Source of the DNA: JAWLGZ01 sp041690635
GTDB taxonomy: Bacteria > Pseudomonadota > Gammaproteobacteria > Thiohalomonadales > Thiohalomonadaceae
DNA: 64,000 nucleotides
Assembly (NCBI GenBank): GCA_041690635.1
Contig: JAWLGZ010000001.1
Coordinates: forward strand, 930,001 to 994,000
Direction: 5' to 3'
In this document: positions 17,747 to 26,900 of the stretch, piece by piece
Layout of the letters: each line of letters starts with the position of its first letter
Position numbering within the stretch: the stretch's first letter is position 1
Position numbers and translations under genes: made by a program
Notes under the pieces: model-generated
The model's input: only the letters and a program-made list of their open reading frames with translations
The model's database searches: none
Told to the model about the DNA's origin: nothing

Positions 17747-17764
17747 TGTACTGTTTCACTCTTG
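17726..17764. repeat. 18-bp perfect hairpin at MITE right end
   Basis: CAAGAGTGAAACAGTACA and its exact complement flank a 3-nt CTA loop. The right arm looks like the end of a second, truncated, oppositely oriented copy of the same element joined at the TA. Confidence 0.6.
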
Positions 17765-17815
17765 ATGAGACATTGCCCAACACAACCGTTGCGTGGCAAC
17801 TGGCGGTCCTTGATG

Positions 17816-18016
17816 ACCCATCCCCATCCTGTCCTTCCCCTTGAAGGGGAAGGGACCTACTGATTCGGCCGCTGTACTGCCCGTGGGGACTGTGCTCTGC
17901 CCATGGCGGAAAACCCCATGCTGGCCGCCATTCAGTCTTACGGTGGCTGGAGCGCAACGAAGACGTGGTTAGCACGTTCCTTCCCCTTCAAGGGGAAGGA
18001 CAGGATGGGGATGGGT
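17816..18016. repeat. 201-bp element with perfect 38-bp inverted repeats
   Basis: The arms 17816-17853 and 17979-18016 are exactly complementary, and each contains the sub-palindrome CCTTCCCCTTGAAGGGGAAG. The ~125-bp centre shows no gene. Together with the adjacent MITE it fills the gap between the NosL operon and the signalling operon; 18017-18291 holds no recognised repeat and probably contains the promoter of the latter. Confidence 0.65.
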
Positions 18017-18291
18017 TCAACGGAACAATGCACCCCACCACCGCGTCCGTTTGCGCCAATACTTCCATACCACTGTCATTCATATGTTCCACGCTGCATG
18101 AAACATGCTATTTAGGGCAGAGGCGTCCATCCAAGGCGATGACCTTCCTCGCCGGCTGATCCGGGTGCGTCGGGACTTTCCCCGTCATCCCTGCCCAGGG
18201 CGAGCCCCCGGGGAGAGTGGCCGAAAACCGAAAAAGAGCCGTATACTGGCCCTCCAACCTGTGCCGATAACAAGAAGATGCGAGTGAGCTC

Positions 18292-20046
18292 ATGGCAGAG
18301 CTGATGGCGACCGGGCCCGAGCGGCTCCAAAGGGTGCGGCTTCCCCTGCTGGAGGGCTCACCGGTGCTGGTGGGCCGTGCACCTCGTAGCGGCTGCACCA
18401 TACCCTGGGACCGCATGATCTCCCGCGAACACGCGGAACTGGAGCTGACCGACGGCCAGCTGCACATCCGGTGTCTGGAGAGTGCCCGCAACCCCATCTA
18501 TTTCGGTGGCGAGCCGGTGCGCGACTTCGTCGTGGAACCCGGCGGCACCTTCCAGATCGGCGAGACGTACTTCCAGTTCATCGCCTTCGAGGCGGCCAGC
18601 GAACGGCCGAGTCCGCTCCAGGAGTACACCTATACCCGGGAGCAACTGAGCAATTTCGAGTTCCGCAACGCCGACCAGAAGATGGAGGCGCTGTCGCACT
18701 TCCCTGATCTCCTTGCACGTTCCCCCAGCAATGAAGAGCTGGCCGACCGCGTGGTCGAACTGCTGCTCGAGGCCATTCCCCATGCCGACAGCGCGGCTGT
18801 CGTGTCGCTGCGCGACACGAACGGTGCGGAACTGTCGGAGCCGAGCACCGTCGCCTGGCGCAGCCGCTCCTCCTCGCGCTTCCGGCCGAGCCGTCGGCTC
18901 ATCTCGGCGGCGGTGGAGCGTGGCCACAGCTTCCTGCACATCTGGAGCGACATCGGCGACCAGAATGCCGAATTCACCGTCATCGGCTCCCTCGACTGGG
19001 CCTTCGCCCTGCCGATGCGTGCCGAGTCCTGCGAGGGGTGGTGCATTTACGTCACCGGCGAGTTGAACGGAGCGCACGGCGCACTTAACGAAACGGACCT
19101 GCGGGGCGATCTGCGTTTCACCGAATTCCTGGCAGAGTTCATGGGATCCATCTTGCAGGTGAAGATGCTCGAACACCGGCAGGCCGGATTCAGCAAATTC
19201 TTTTCGCCCAAGGTCATCGAAACCCTGCGCACCAGCCGGGCCGACGCTCTGCTCGAACCGCGCGAAAGTGACATCACGGTACTCTTCTGCGACGTGCGCG
19301 GCTTCTCGCGCAAGGCGGAACAGGCACGGCAGAACCTGCGTGAGCTACTCGAACGGGTGAGCGAGGCGCTCGGCGTGATGACCTGCTGTATCATCAAGTA
19401 CGACGGGGTGATCGCGGACTTTCAGGGCGACGCCGCACTCGGCTTCTGGGGCTGGCCGACCGCCGAACCGGATGGACCGTTGATGGCCTGCCGCGCCGCG
19501 CTGGAGATCCAGCAGCAGTTCCTGGAGGCGCAGGACGGGCCGCTGGCCGGCTTCAACGTCGGCATCGGTATCGCTCACGGTCCGGCCATCGCCGGGCGCA
19601 TCGGCACCAACGAGCAGATCAAGGTCGGCGCCTTCGGCCCGGTGGTCAACATGGGCGCGCGGCTGGAGGGGATGACCAAGCAGTTGCGCGCCTCCATCCT
19701 GCTTGACGAGGCGGCCGCCGACTGTGTGCGCCAGAACCTGCCTGCAAGCGAGGGGCGGTGTCGGCAACTGGCGCGCTTCCGCCCCGCCGGCATGGATACC
19801 GCCCTCATGGTGAGTGAACTGCTGCCGCCGGTCGATCGCTATCCCGCCGTTTCGGACAACGACATCGCCCTGTACGAGAAGGCATTGGAGAGCTTCCTGG
19901 CCGGCCGCTGGCAGGAGGCGGTGCAGGGCCTGTCCGGATTGCAGGCCACCGACCACACCAAGGATTATCTGATGATGCACATCATGAGCAACGGCTACGA
20001 AGCCCCTGCCGGATGGGACGGCATCATTTCCCTGAGCAAGAAGTGA
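18292..20046 (+). CDS. FHA-GAF-class III adenylate/guanylate cyclase
   Basis: 584 aa, cytoplasmic. An N-terminal FHA domain (about 10-100) shows VGRAPRSGCTIPWDRMISREHAEL, with the Gly-Arg and Ser/His pThr-binding residues. A GAF-like region (about 125-290) follows. The class III cyclase domain (about 320-500) has the first metal Asp in LFCDVRGFSRKAEQ, the second in ADFQGDAALGFWG, and the NMGARLEGM helix with Asn/Arg catalytic positions. A short TPR-like tail (YEKALESFLAGRWQEAVQGL) ends it. It opens an operon with a Ser/Thr kinase, and phosphothreonine binding by FHA would couple kinase state to cyclic nucleotide production. Whether ATP or GTP is used cannot be read safely. Confidence 0.87.
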   Translation: MAELMATGPERLQRVRLPLLEGSPVLVGRAPRSGCTIPWDRMISREHAELELTDGQLHIRCLESARNPIYFGGEPVRDFVVEPGGTFQIGETYFQFIAFEAASERPSPLQEYTYTREQLSNFEFRNADQKMEALSHFPDLLARSPSNEELADRVVELLLEAIPHADSAAVVSLRDTNGAELSEPSTVAWRSRSSSRFRPSRRLISAAVERGHSFLHIWSDIGDQNAEFTVIGSLDWAFALPMRAESCEGWCIYVTGELNGAHGALNETDLRGDLRFTEFLAEFMGSILQVKMLEHRQAGFSKFFSPKVIETLRTSRADALLEPRESDITVLFCDVRGFSRKAEQARQNLRELLERVSEALGVMTCCIIKYDGVIADFQGDAALGFWGWPTAEPDGPLMACRAALEIQQQFLEAQDGPLAGFNVGIGIAHGPAIAGRIGTNEQIKVGAFGPVVNMGARLEGMTKQLRASILLDEAAADCVRQNLPASEGRCRQLARFRPAGMDTALMVSELLPPVDRYPAVSDNDIALYEKALESFLAGRWQEAVQGLSGLQATDHTKDYLMMHIMSNGYEAPAGWDGIISLSKK

Positions 20047-20050
20047 CAGG

Positions 20051-23000
20051 ATGAACGATTCCCTCGACCCGATTCTCGCTGCCCGCCTGGATGGTAAAGC
20101 TTCCCTGGAGGAGACCGCCGCCGCGGTGAGCGGCCTCATCGATCCCGCCCGGCTCGGGGAGATCCGTACGGCAATCGAACGGTTGCGGGATGCAGGGGTC
20201 CTGAGTGACCGGGATGCCGCCTATCTGTGGCAGGCGAGCGGCGCGGCGGCTGACGAGACGGTGTTTGCGCCCGCCGCTTCCGGGTCGGCCGACGAAACCG
20301 TCTTTGCCCCCGCCGCTTCCGGGGCGACCGATGAAACCGTCTTTGCCCCGACGGCCGCGTTGGAGAGCGGGCCGGCGGAGGACGCAACCATCCTCGCCCC
20401 CATTCCGGGCGCGCTGGGGGCAGGCAGTGATTTCACCGTGATCGCGCCGGAACACATCGGCGGCAGCGAGGACACCCCGGACGCCACGGTGGTGGTGCCT
20501 TCCGGACCAGCGACAGGGGCGAACGCCGCCACCCGCGGTCCGATCGGGCCGGGCAGCATCATCAAGGGGCGGTTCAAGGTTGAAAACCGGCTTGGCCAGG
20601 GCGGCATGGGCATGGTGTTCAAGGCGGTCGACATGCTGCGTGCCGAGGCGCGGGACCGTAACCCCCATGTCGCCATCAAGCTGCTAAACGAAAGCTTCAA
20701 GGTGCGCCCCGATTCGTTCATCGCCCTGCAGCGGGAGGCGAGCCGCGCCCAACGCCTGGCGCACCCCAACATCGCGACGGTGTTCGACTTCGACCGCGAC
20801 GGCGACACGGTTTTCATGACCATGGAGCTGCTGGAGGGCCAGCCGCTGAACGAGGTGATCGCCGAAGCCAGGGAGGGGCTGCCGAAGGAGCAGGCGTTCG
20901 CAATGCTGAGCGGCCTCGGCTCCGGGCTCGGCTACGCCCACGAAAAGAAGATGGTCCATTCGGACCTCAAGCCCAGTAACGCCTTCCTGACCCAGGATGG
21001 AACGGTCAAACTGCTCGACTTCGGTATCGCCCGCGCCGCTAACGTGCACGCGGACGCCGAGGGCGAGGAGACACATTTCGACGCCGCATCACTCGGAGCC
21101 CTGACGCCGGCCTATGCCACCGTGGAGATGTTCAGCGGCAAGGACCCGGACCCGCGCGACGACATCTACGCACTCGGCTGCATCGCCTACGAACTCCTCA
21201 CCGGTCGTCATCCGTACAACAAGCTCTCGGCGCCGAAGGCGCTGGAGAAGGGGCTGTCACCTGCCCCCGTGCCCGGGCTCAAGCGCCGTCAGCAGGCCGC
21301 TCTACGTCGTGCCCTCGCGTTCGATCGCGCCGAGCGTATGGAGAACGTCAGCGAGTTCATCGATGCGCTCACGGGGCGCTCCGATCGCAAGTTCAAGTAC
21401 TATCTGGCGGGCGGGGTGGCCTCGCTAATTGCCATCGGCCTGCTCGCCGCGGGACCGATTCAGGACGCCTATTACGAGCGCCAGAATGTGGCGCAACTGG
21501 TCGATGCGTTGCAGTCCCGCAATGTGGCGCAGGTAAGCGCCGCGCTGGATGCCCTGGAGACACTCGAAGCGGAGCGCCGGTCGCTGGTACTGACTGGCGC
21601 GCAGGAGGGCCTGGTGGGCCACTTCCTGCAGCGTGCCCGCGATCACGCCGACCCGCTCCGGGAGCGCCACGCCTTCGGCAAGGCGCTGGAGTTGCTCAGT
21701 CAGGGCCTCGGCCTGTATCCCCATTCGGAACAGCTGGCGGCGCTGCATGCGGAGATGGTGGATGAGCGGAACCGCGTCATCCGCGATTTGCGAGCCCGCT
21801 TCGAACAGGCGTTTGCCGAACGCCGTCTGCTGCCGGATTACGGTCGTGATAGCGTCCCCGCACTCGTCGAGCGCATGCTTGAGGCGGACCCGAACGGCAA
21901 TCCGGCTGCCCACCCGGGGCTCCTTCCCGCCTACCGTTCGGCCGCCGAGACCGCCTACGCCGAAGGCAACCATGCCCGAGCCGACACCCTGCTCACGCTT
22001 GCCCTGCGCTTCAGCCCCGCCGACAGTGATCTCGGCCACCTGCAGGATCAGGTTTCAGCGCAGCTGGTGATGAACGAATTCAACGCCACCGTCAGCAAGC
22101 TTCGCACAGCACTCGGCGCCCCGGAAAACCTCGAACTGGCGCAGTTGGACGCGCATGTCGAGGCAATCGGCCATGCCCTTGCGAGCGGCCAGTCGAGTGA
22201 TTATCTGGACCGGCTGCAAGAGCGGGCTGGAGAGGCGCTTGCACGGCCGCTCGAGCAACAGATCACTGCGGGCAACTGGCAGGAGGCCGAGGCCCTGCTC
22301 GCCCGTTATGCGCCGGTGCTTTCGGTGTCACGCATCAATGCGGCGCGCGCGCGGCTGACCGCCGAGGAGAATGCGGCGGGCGACGGTGCGGCTCTGATGG
22401 CGACCGACGCCGACATGGCCGCGCTGAAGTTCCACCTGGAACAGGCGCTGGAGAGCGGTAGCTCCACAACGGAGCTGCTGAGCGGCTACAAACGACTGCT
22501 GGCAGGTGACCGGGACGGCAGACTTGCCGCCGAACTGGGCGGACGGATCACGGCAGCGATGGCTGAACAGGTCGGCACCCTGGCCTCCGAGGGACGCTTC
22601 AACGCCGCCCGTCGCACGCTGGTACGGCTCCGGGCCTTCGCCCCCGAGTTCGACGGAACCGCTGAGCTCGAGGCACGGATCGCGGACGGGGAACGGAACC
22701 GGCTCGCCTCCATTTCCGCCGAAGAGCGACTCAAGCGCACGGCACAGCTGCGGCAGAACATTCTGCTGCACGCCGATTACGATCGACTGGAGGAGATGGA
22801 GGCGGCCATCGAACAGTTGCGTGCACTCTCAAATGGGGCAGATAATCCCCTGAGCGAGGAGGAGATTGCGGCGGCAGCCGACCTCTACGTGCGCACGGCG
22901 AACGGAATTGCCGCGGGCGGCGATCACCAGGAAGCGATTGCGCTGCTGCAACGTGCGCACAAATTGGTGGGCGCCAAACGACTGGCGAGCGAACAGGTGT

Positions 23001-23287
23001 TGATCAAGCAGCGCCAGCGCGTCAACGAGGTGCGAAGGGCGATCGGCCAGGGGCGGCTGAGTGCGGCGGAGCCGCTCATTATCGAACTGATGCTGGCCCA
23101 ACCGGAGGTTCCGGAAGCCATGGGGCTTCAGCGCCAGTGGAACCAGGCGGCCGAGGCCGCGAAGAAGAACTATCGACTCTATCAGGAAGCATTGGAGCGT
23201 TCACGCCCGGATCAGGCAAAGCAGTTCCTGGAGGCGGCACGCAGGCAGTGGGCGGATAACAAGAATTTCGAGCAGAAGCCGCGCTGA
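20051..23287 (+). CDS. Membrane Ser/Thr protein kinase with TPR-like C-terminal half
   Basis: 1078 aa. Residues 1-70 are helical; about 70-160 form a linker with six D-x-T-(V/I) motifs, three of them in a 13-residue repeat (DETVFAP). The Hanks kinase domain (about 175-435) has GQGGMGMVFKA (P-loop), VAIKLL, catalytic loop VHSDLKPSNAF (HRD is HSD, Asp kept), LDFGIA and a degenerate APE (YATVEM). One transmembrane helix lies near 450-470 (YYLAGGVASLIAIGLLAAG). The remaining ~600 residues are alpha-helical repeats, predicted periplasmic. The start is 4 nt after the cyclase stop, so they are co-translated. Confidence 0.9.
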   Translation: MNDSLDPILAARLDGKASLEETAAAVSGLIDPARLGEIRTAIERLRDAGVLSDRDAAYLWQASGAAADETVFAPAASGSADETVFAPAASGATDETVFAPTAALESGPAEDATILAPIPGALGAGSDFTVIAPEHIGGSEDTPDATVVVPSGPATGANAATRGPIGPGSIIKGRFKVENRLGQGGMGMVFKAVDMLRAEARDRNPHVAIKLLNESFKVRPDSFIALQREASRAQRLAHPNIATVFDFDRDGDTVFMTMELLEGQPLNEVIAEAREGLPKEQAFAMLSGLGSGLGYAHEKKMVHSDLKPSNAFLTQDGTVKLLDFGIARAANVHADAEGEETHFDAASLGALTPAYATVEMFSGKDPDPRDDIYALGCIAYELLTGRHPYNKLSAPKALEKGLSPAPVPGLKRRQQAALRRALAFDRAERMENVSEFIDALTGRSDRKFKYYLAGGVASLIAIGLLAAGPIQDAYYERQNVAQLVDALQSRNVAQVSAALDALETLEAERRSLVLTGAQEGLVGHFLQRARDHADPLRERHAFGKALELLSQGLGLYPHSEQLAALHAEMVDERNRVIRDLRARFEQAFAERRLLPDYGRDSVPALVERMLEADPNGNPAAHPGLLPAYRSAAETAYAEGNHARADTLLTLALRFSPADSDLGHLQDQVSAQLVMNEFNATVSKLRTALGAPENLELAQLDAHVEAIGHALASGQSSDYLDRLQERAGEALARPLEQQITAGNWQEAEALLARYAPVLSVSRINAARARLTAEENAAGDGAALMATDADMAALKFHLEQALESGSSTTELLSGYKRLLAGDRDGRLAAELGGRITAAMAEQVGTLASEGRFNAARRTLVRLRAFAPEFDGTAELEARIADGERNRLASISAEERLKRTAQLRQNILLHADYDRLEEMEAAIEQLRALSNGADNPLSEEEIAAAADLYVRTANGIAAGGDHQEAIALLQRAHKLVGAKRLASEQVLIKQRQRVNEVRRAIGQGRLSAAEPLIIELMLAQPEVPEAMGLQRQWNQAAEAAKKNYRLYQEALERSRPDQAKQFLEAARRQWADNKNFEQKPR
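20249..20351 (+). repeat. 39-bp coding tandem repeat (DETVFAP motif)
   Basis: Two full and one partial copy of a 39-bp unit encode DETVFAPAASG followed by two variable residues, inside the kinase linker. Three more diverged D-x-T motifs follow downstream in the protein. Confidence 0.75.
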
Positions 23288-23333
23288 TGCGGATGCGGCC
23301 CATTTCCGGGGACAAACCAGCAGGGAATCAGCA

Positions 23334-24089
23334 TTGACTTCACTTCCGGCACAACAACACCAAGAAAACATGCACGCCCGCTCTTTCGGCACGACCGATA
23401 CGGGCAAGGTACGCAGGATCAACGAGGATGCCTTCCTCGACCTGCCGGAGCGGGGACTCTGGCTGGTGGCGGACGGCATGGGTGGCCACCACGCCGGTGA
23501 CTTTGCCAGCCGGCTTATCCGTGAGTCACTCCGGGGGGTCGACAGCCTGCCGCGGATGAATGACTTCGTGCAGGAGGTGGAGCGCCGGCTGCAGGAGGTC
23601 AACCGGCGTCTGCGACAGGAAGCGGCGCAGGTGCAGGGGCGCGTCATCGGTAGCACCGTTGCGGTCCTCATCAGCCACTCCGGCCACCATGTCTGCCTGT
23701 GGGCGGGCGATGCCCGCATTTACCGGCTGCGCGATGGCGTTGTCGAGCAACTCACCGAGGACCATACACAGGTACAGGAGATGGTCCGGCGCGGCCTGCT
23801 GGGCGCAGATGCTGCCAAACACCATCCGTCGGCACACGTGGTGACACGGGCTGTGGGTGCTGCCGACGAGTTGTACCTGGAGATGGAGCTATTCGAAACC
23901 CGTCCCGGTGACAGGTTCCTGCTCTGCACCGACGGGCTCAACCGTGAGATTGCGGATGAGGAGCTTGCCGGATTTCTCTCCAATCCGGATGTCGGGGATT
24001 CGGGCAAACTGCTGCTGGAGACCGTACTCGGTCGAGGCGCCCGGGACAACGTGGCGCTGGTTGTGGTTGAACTGGGAGGCGCCGCGTGA
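23334..24089 (+). CDS. PP2C-family Ser/Thr protein phosphatase
   Basis: 251 aa, TTG start with CAGGGAAT upstream (ATG 23370 is an alternative; the PP2C fold starts just after it). Metal-binding and catalytic motifs are present: RRINEDAF, VADGMGGHHAGDFAS, IGSTVAVL, WAGDARIYRLR, LCTDGLNREI and RDNVALVVVEL. It should reverse phosphorylation by the kinase encoded 46 nt upstream; kinase/PP2C/FHA sets are standard reversible phosphothreonine modules. No membrane segment. Confidence 0.92.
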   Translation: MTSLPAQQHQENMHARSFGTTDTGKVRRINEDAFLDLPERGLWLVADGMGGHHAGDFASRLIRESLRGVDSLPRMNDFVQEVERRLQEVNRRLRQEAAQVQGRVIGSTVAVLISHSGHHVCLWAGDARIYRLRDGVVEQLTEDHTQVQEMVRRGLLGADAAKHHPSAHVVTRAVGAADELYLEMELFETRPGDRFLLCTDGLNREIADEELAGFLSNPDVGDSGKLLLETVLGRGARDNVALVVVELGGAA

Positions 24090-24433
24090 CGACGACCGAT
24101 CAACAGTCCATCTCCTTGCGGCAGCTTTCCCGTGACTATCACGAGGGCCGCATCAACTACGAACGCTACCAGTCGGAACGCGCCAGGGTGCTCGACGGCG
24201 CCAGCGGATGGGAAGGGGACGGTGCCGACACGGCCCCGGAACACCTGAACGACCTGACCACCACTGCGCCGCACACCACACCTTCGCGCTCCCAACCGGC
24301 ACCGGAGGAACACCGGGCCGAGGCGCCGCGTCCCGCGCCGACACCAGCCTCGCAACTGGATTGGCGCTGGATCATTGGCGCCTTCCTGCTTGGCCAGGCT
24401 TCCATGGCCATCCTGTTCCTGGTGCTCAGATAA
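24086..24433 (+). CDS. C-terminally anchored small protein of signalling operon
   Basis: 115 aa, GTG start overlapping the phosphatase stop by 4 nt. The N-terminus (LRQLSRDYHEGRINYERYQSERARVLDGA) resembles a SHOCT-like short helical motif. A Pro/Thr/Glu-rich linker (about 45-90) and one C-terminal transmembrane helix (WIIGAFLLGQASMAILFLVL) follow. It is probably a tail-anchored accessory of the kinase/phosphatase pair. No named family beyond that; function is inferred from position only. Confidence 0.7.
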   Translation: MTTTDQQSISLRQLSRDYHEGRINYERYQSERARVLDGASGWEGDGADTAPEHLNDLTTTAPHTTPSRSQPAPEEHRAEAPRPAPTPASQLDWRWIIGAFLLGQASMAILFLVLR

Positions 24434-24460
24434 ACCAGCGTCCCATTTTGGGTCTGCTTC

Positions 24461-24479
24461 GGCGCAATGAGATTGCGCC
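24461..24479. repeat. 19-nt GGCGCAAT...ATTGCGCC palindrome (copy 1)
   Basis: GGCGCAAT-GAG-ATTGCGCC, 8-bp stem. It lies 28 nt after the signalling operon and could act as its terminator. Related copies are at 44057 and 56439. Confidence 0.6.
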
Positions 24480-24497
24480 CTACCGCGCTACAGTAGC

Positions 24498-24643
24498 TCG
24501 TAGGATGGGTTGAACCCGAAGGGTGATACCCATCGATCGAGGAGGGATTGCGTCAGACGCTGGTGTTGTATCCCAGCATTCTGTCCACCCAGTGGTTGGG
24601 TCTCCGCGACCGATGGGTATCGCTGCGCTCAACCCATCCTACA
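24498..24643. repeat. GTAGGATGGGTTGA-family inverted repeat
   Basis: The left arm CGTAGGATGGGTTGAACCCG and the right arm CGCTCAACCCATCCTACAA enclose GATACCCATCGATCG and its inverse CGACCGATGGGTATCG. Same family as the arrays at 26.9 and 43.7 kb. Convergent intergenic position. Confidence 0.75.
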
Positions 24644-24689
24644 ACGCGTGAATCGAAGCGCCTGCCTCCGTGTTCTCCGAATCCCGCCG

Positions 24690-26801
24690 TCAGAACTCCG
24701 CGCGCAGACCGATCTGAATCCAGCGTGGATCCTGCGGTGAGCTGTCGAAGCCGTTGCCCCCTTCGCCAGCGTTGTAGTAACGCCGATCCAGCAGGTTATT
24801 CACTCGCACGAAAAGATTCAGCCCCGGCATCACCTCCCGCAACTCACCATAGAGGTCGACCACCGCGTAGGAGGGGACCTCCGGCCCGCCTTCCTCACCC
24901 CTCGCCTTACCGACCCAGCGGGCGACAGGTGACAAAACATAACGCTCCCGCCAAGTATAGGTGGCTCCGAGTTTCGCCTTGTATGCGGAGACGTACGGCA
25001 ATTCGCTCGTAGCGCCTAGGCGCTCCAGCTCGCCGTCCACATAACTGGCGTTACCCCACAAGGCCAGGCGGTCTCCGGCCTTCAACCGTGTGGTGTAGTC
25101 GAACGACAAGTCCAGGCCACTTGCCGTGAGGCTGCCGACGTTTTCATTGTGCGTGGTGTAGAAGATCGTGCCGCCGGGGACAAAGTCGCTTTCCGGCGTT
25201 GCGGTCGCCGTACGAAGTATCATGTCGTCCACTTCAAGGCTGTACGCGACCATCGAGAGCGTCAGGGCCGGTGTTGCACGGTGGGTGACCCCCAGTTCCA
25301 GGGACTTCAGTTCCTCCGGCTCAAGATCCGGGTTCGGGACATGGAAGTAACCGGCGAGATTCGGTTCGCTGAAAGAACCGTAGTTCTCAAACCGATAGAA
25401 GGGTGATGGCGCAAGGAATGCCTCACCATACATCGCCTTCCAGGTGGTCCGATCGCTCGAGCGGTAACTCAGTCCCACTCGCGGGGTGAAACTGCTGCCG
25501 TACACCGAGTTGTCGTCCCACCGCGCACCGACGGTCGTGGTCAGCTGATCGGTCCAGTCACTGGTCGCCTGGAGAAAGAGGCCCCGGTTGGTGTAGTCGG
25601 CCTCAAAGATCTCGATAGGGAGATCTGACGTATTCGGATAGTAGAACGGCCCGCCTTCATCGTAGGGATGCGGTAGGTTGGCCGTCTTCGGCAGGGCGTC
25701 AACGTCCTCGTAGCTGGCGCCGACAATGAGCCGATGACGCCCGAGACCCCAGTCGAGGCGCGGCTCGATTCGGGTACGGCGACCCTCGGCGTACTTGTAG
25801 CCGATACGCTCGAAATTGGTGTACTGGTTGACGAACTGGGAGCGCGGGTCCACCTCGTAGGTGGAGTAATCCACGCGCAGTTCACCGGTCAGCGTCTCGC
25901 CCAGCGGCTTGCGGTACTCGCCGTGGAGCGTCTGCAGTTCCGTGTAGTAGGCCGCCTCCGCCGCATAGTCCACCACATGGGGGCGGGCATCCACGCTGGT
26001 CGGCACCTTGGCGCGGGAACGGTTGAACCCGAGCCTCAAATCCCCGAGTACCAGCTTGCCGTTCACGCTGTAGGTGGAGGTCGGCTGCTCGTAGGCGGAG
26101 CGGCTGTTGGCGAACACGTCGGGGTAGTAACGGCTGAGGTCCGGATTGTCCGCCTCCTGGAGGTGGCCGCCCAGGCTCCAACCCACACCATTCTCCGCCT
26201 CGTGCGCGCTGTAGAGCGATAGATAGCGGTGTCCAAACTCACCACCTTCCATCACCACCTCACTTCCGTTCACCTCACCGGGCGCACGGGTGATGATATT
26301 GATCACGCCGGTGAACGCATCGGCCCCGTACAGCGCCGACGCGGGGCCGAACACCACCTCGACCTGACGCGCGTGGTAGAGGGGAAAGTTGTCCAGGACC
26401 GGAATCGGCTCGCCGGTGGGGGAGCTGATACGGACCCCGTCCTGCAGAATCAGGAATTTGTTGTTGCCGGTGACGCCCCGCAGGGCGATGCGGTTGAAGG
26501 TGGTGCCGTCCGTATAGTTCAGGAGATCCACACCAGGGAGATCGGCGAGCAGGTCGGCAAGGTTCCGGTAGCCCCGATCGCGCATCTGTGCGCGCGTAAT
26601 GGCGATGACCGTGCCCGGAGACTTGTGCAGCGGTGCCGAGTGAAGCGAAGCGGTAGTGACCTCGATCTCCATCAACTCGGCGAGATCCATCTCCATCAGT
26701 CGGTCGAGGGAGTAGGACGCCCCGGCAGCAACTCCGGGGGCCAGTGCCGCGGCTGTGATGCCGGCGACAAGTGCGGTGTTTCCTATGCGGGGTTCAGTCA
26801 C
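24690..26801 (-). CDS. TonB-dependent outer-membrane receptor
   Basis: 703 aa from GTG 26801, which gives a signal peptide (IGNTALVAGITAAALAPGVAAGA). The plug domain includes SPGTVIAITRAQMRDRGYRN and LADLLADLPGVDLL, with FGPASALYGADAFTGVINII typical of Cir/BtuB/FepA-type receptors. The 22-strand barrel ends in the usual aromatic C-terminus (IGLRAEF). It takes up a siderophore, cobalamin or other scarce ligand; no adjacent transport gene indicates which. A further GTG at 26849 would add 16 residues before the signal. Upstream sequence is AT-rich and may hold the promoter; no convincing Fur box was identified. Confidence 0.9.
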   Translation of the reverse strand: MTEPRIGNTALVAGITAAALAPGVAAGASYSLDRLMEMDLAELMEIEVTTASLHSAPLHKSPGTVIAITRAQMRDRGYRNLADLLADLPGVDLLNYTDGTTFNRIALRGVTGNNKFLILQDGVRISSPTGEPIPVLDNFPLYHARQVEVVFGPASALYGADAFTGVINIITRAPGEVNGSEVVMEGGEFGHRYLSLYSAHEAENGVGWSLGGHLQEADNPDLSRYYPDVFANSRSAYEQPTSTYSVNGKLVLGDLRLGFNRSRAKVPTSVDARPHVVDYAAEAAYYTELQTLHGEYRKPLGETLTGELRVDYSTYEVDPRSQFVNQYTNFERIGYKYAEGRRTRIEPRLDWGLGRHRLIVGASYEDVDALPKTANLPHPYDEGGPFYYPNTSDLPIEIFEADYTNRGLFLQATSDWTDQLTTTVGARWDDNSVYGSSFTPRVGLSYRSSDRTTWKAMYGEAFLAPSPFYRFENYGSFSEPNLAGYFHVPNPDLEPEELKSLELGVTHRATPALTLSMVAYSLEVDDMILRTATATPESDFVPGGTIFYTTHNENVGSLTASGLDLSFDYTTRLKAGDRLALWGNASYVDGELERLGATSELPYVSAYKAKLGATYTWRERYVLSPVARWVGKARGEEGGPEVPSYAVVDLYGELREVMPGLNLFVRVNNLLDRRYYNAGEGGNGFDSSPQDPRWIQIGLRAEF

Positions 26802-26900
26802 CTGAGCGGTATCAGCAGAATATATACGCCATGCAATTTGATAGCGCACTTAAGATACCGTCTAAATGCATTGGATACCAGCGACCGGCCCGTTCGATTC

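Noticed and set aside
18292..24433. Type VI secretion regulatory locus
   Set aside because: FHA, kinase and PP2C are typical of such loci, but no tss, hcp, vgrG or clpV gene is in the window.
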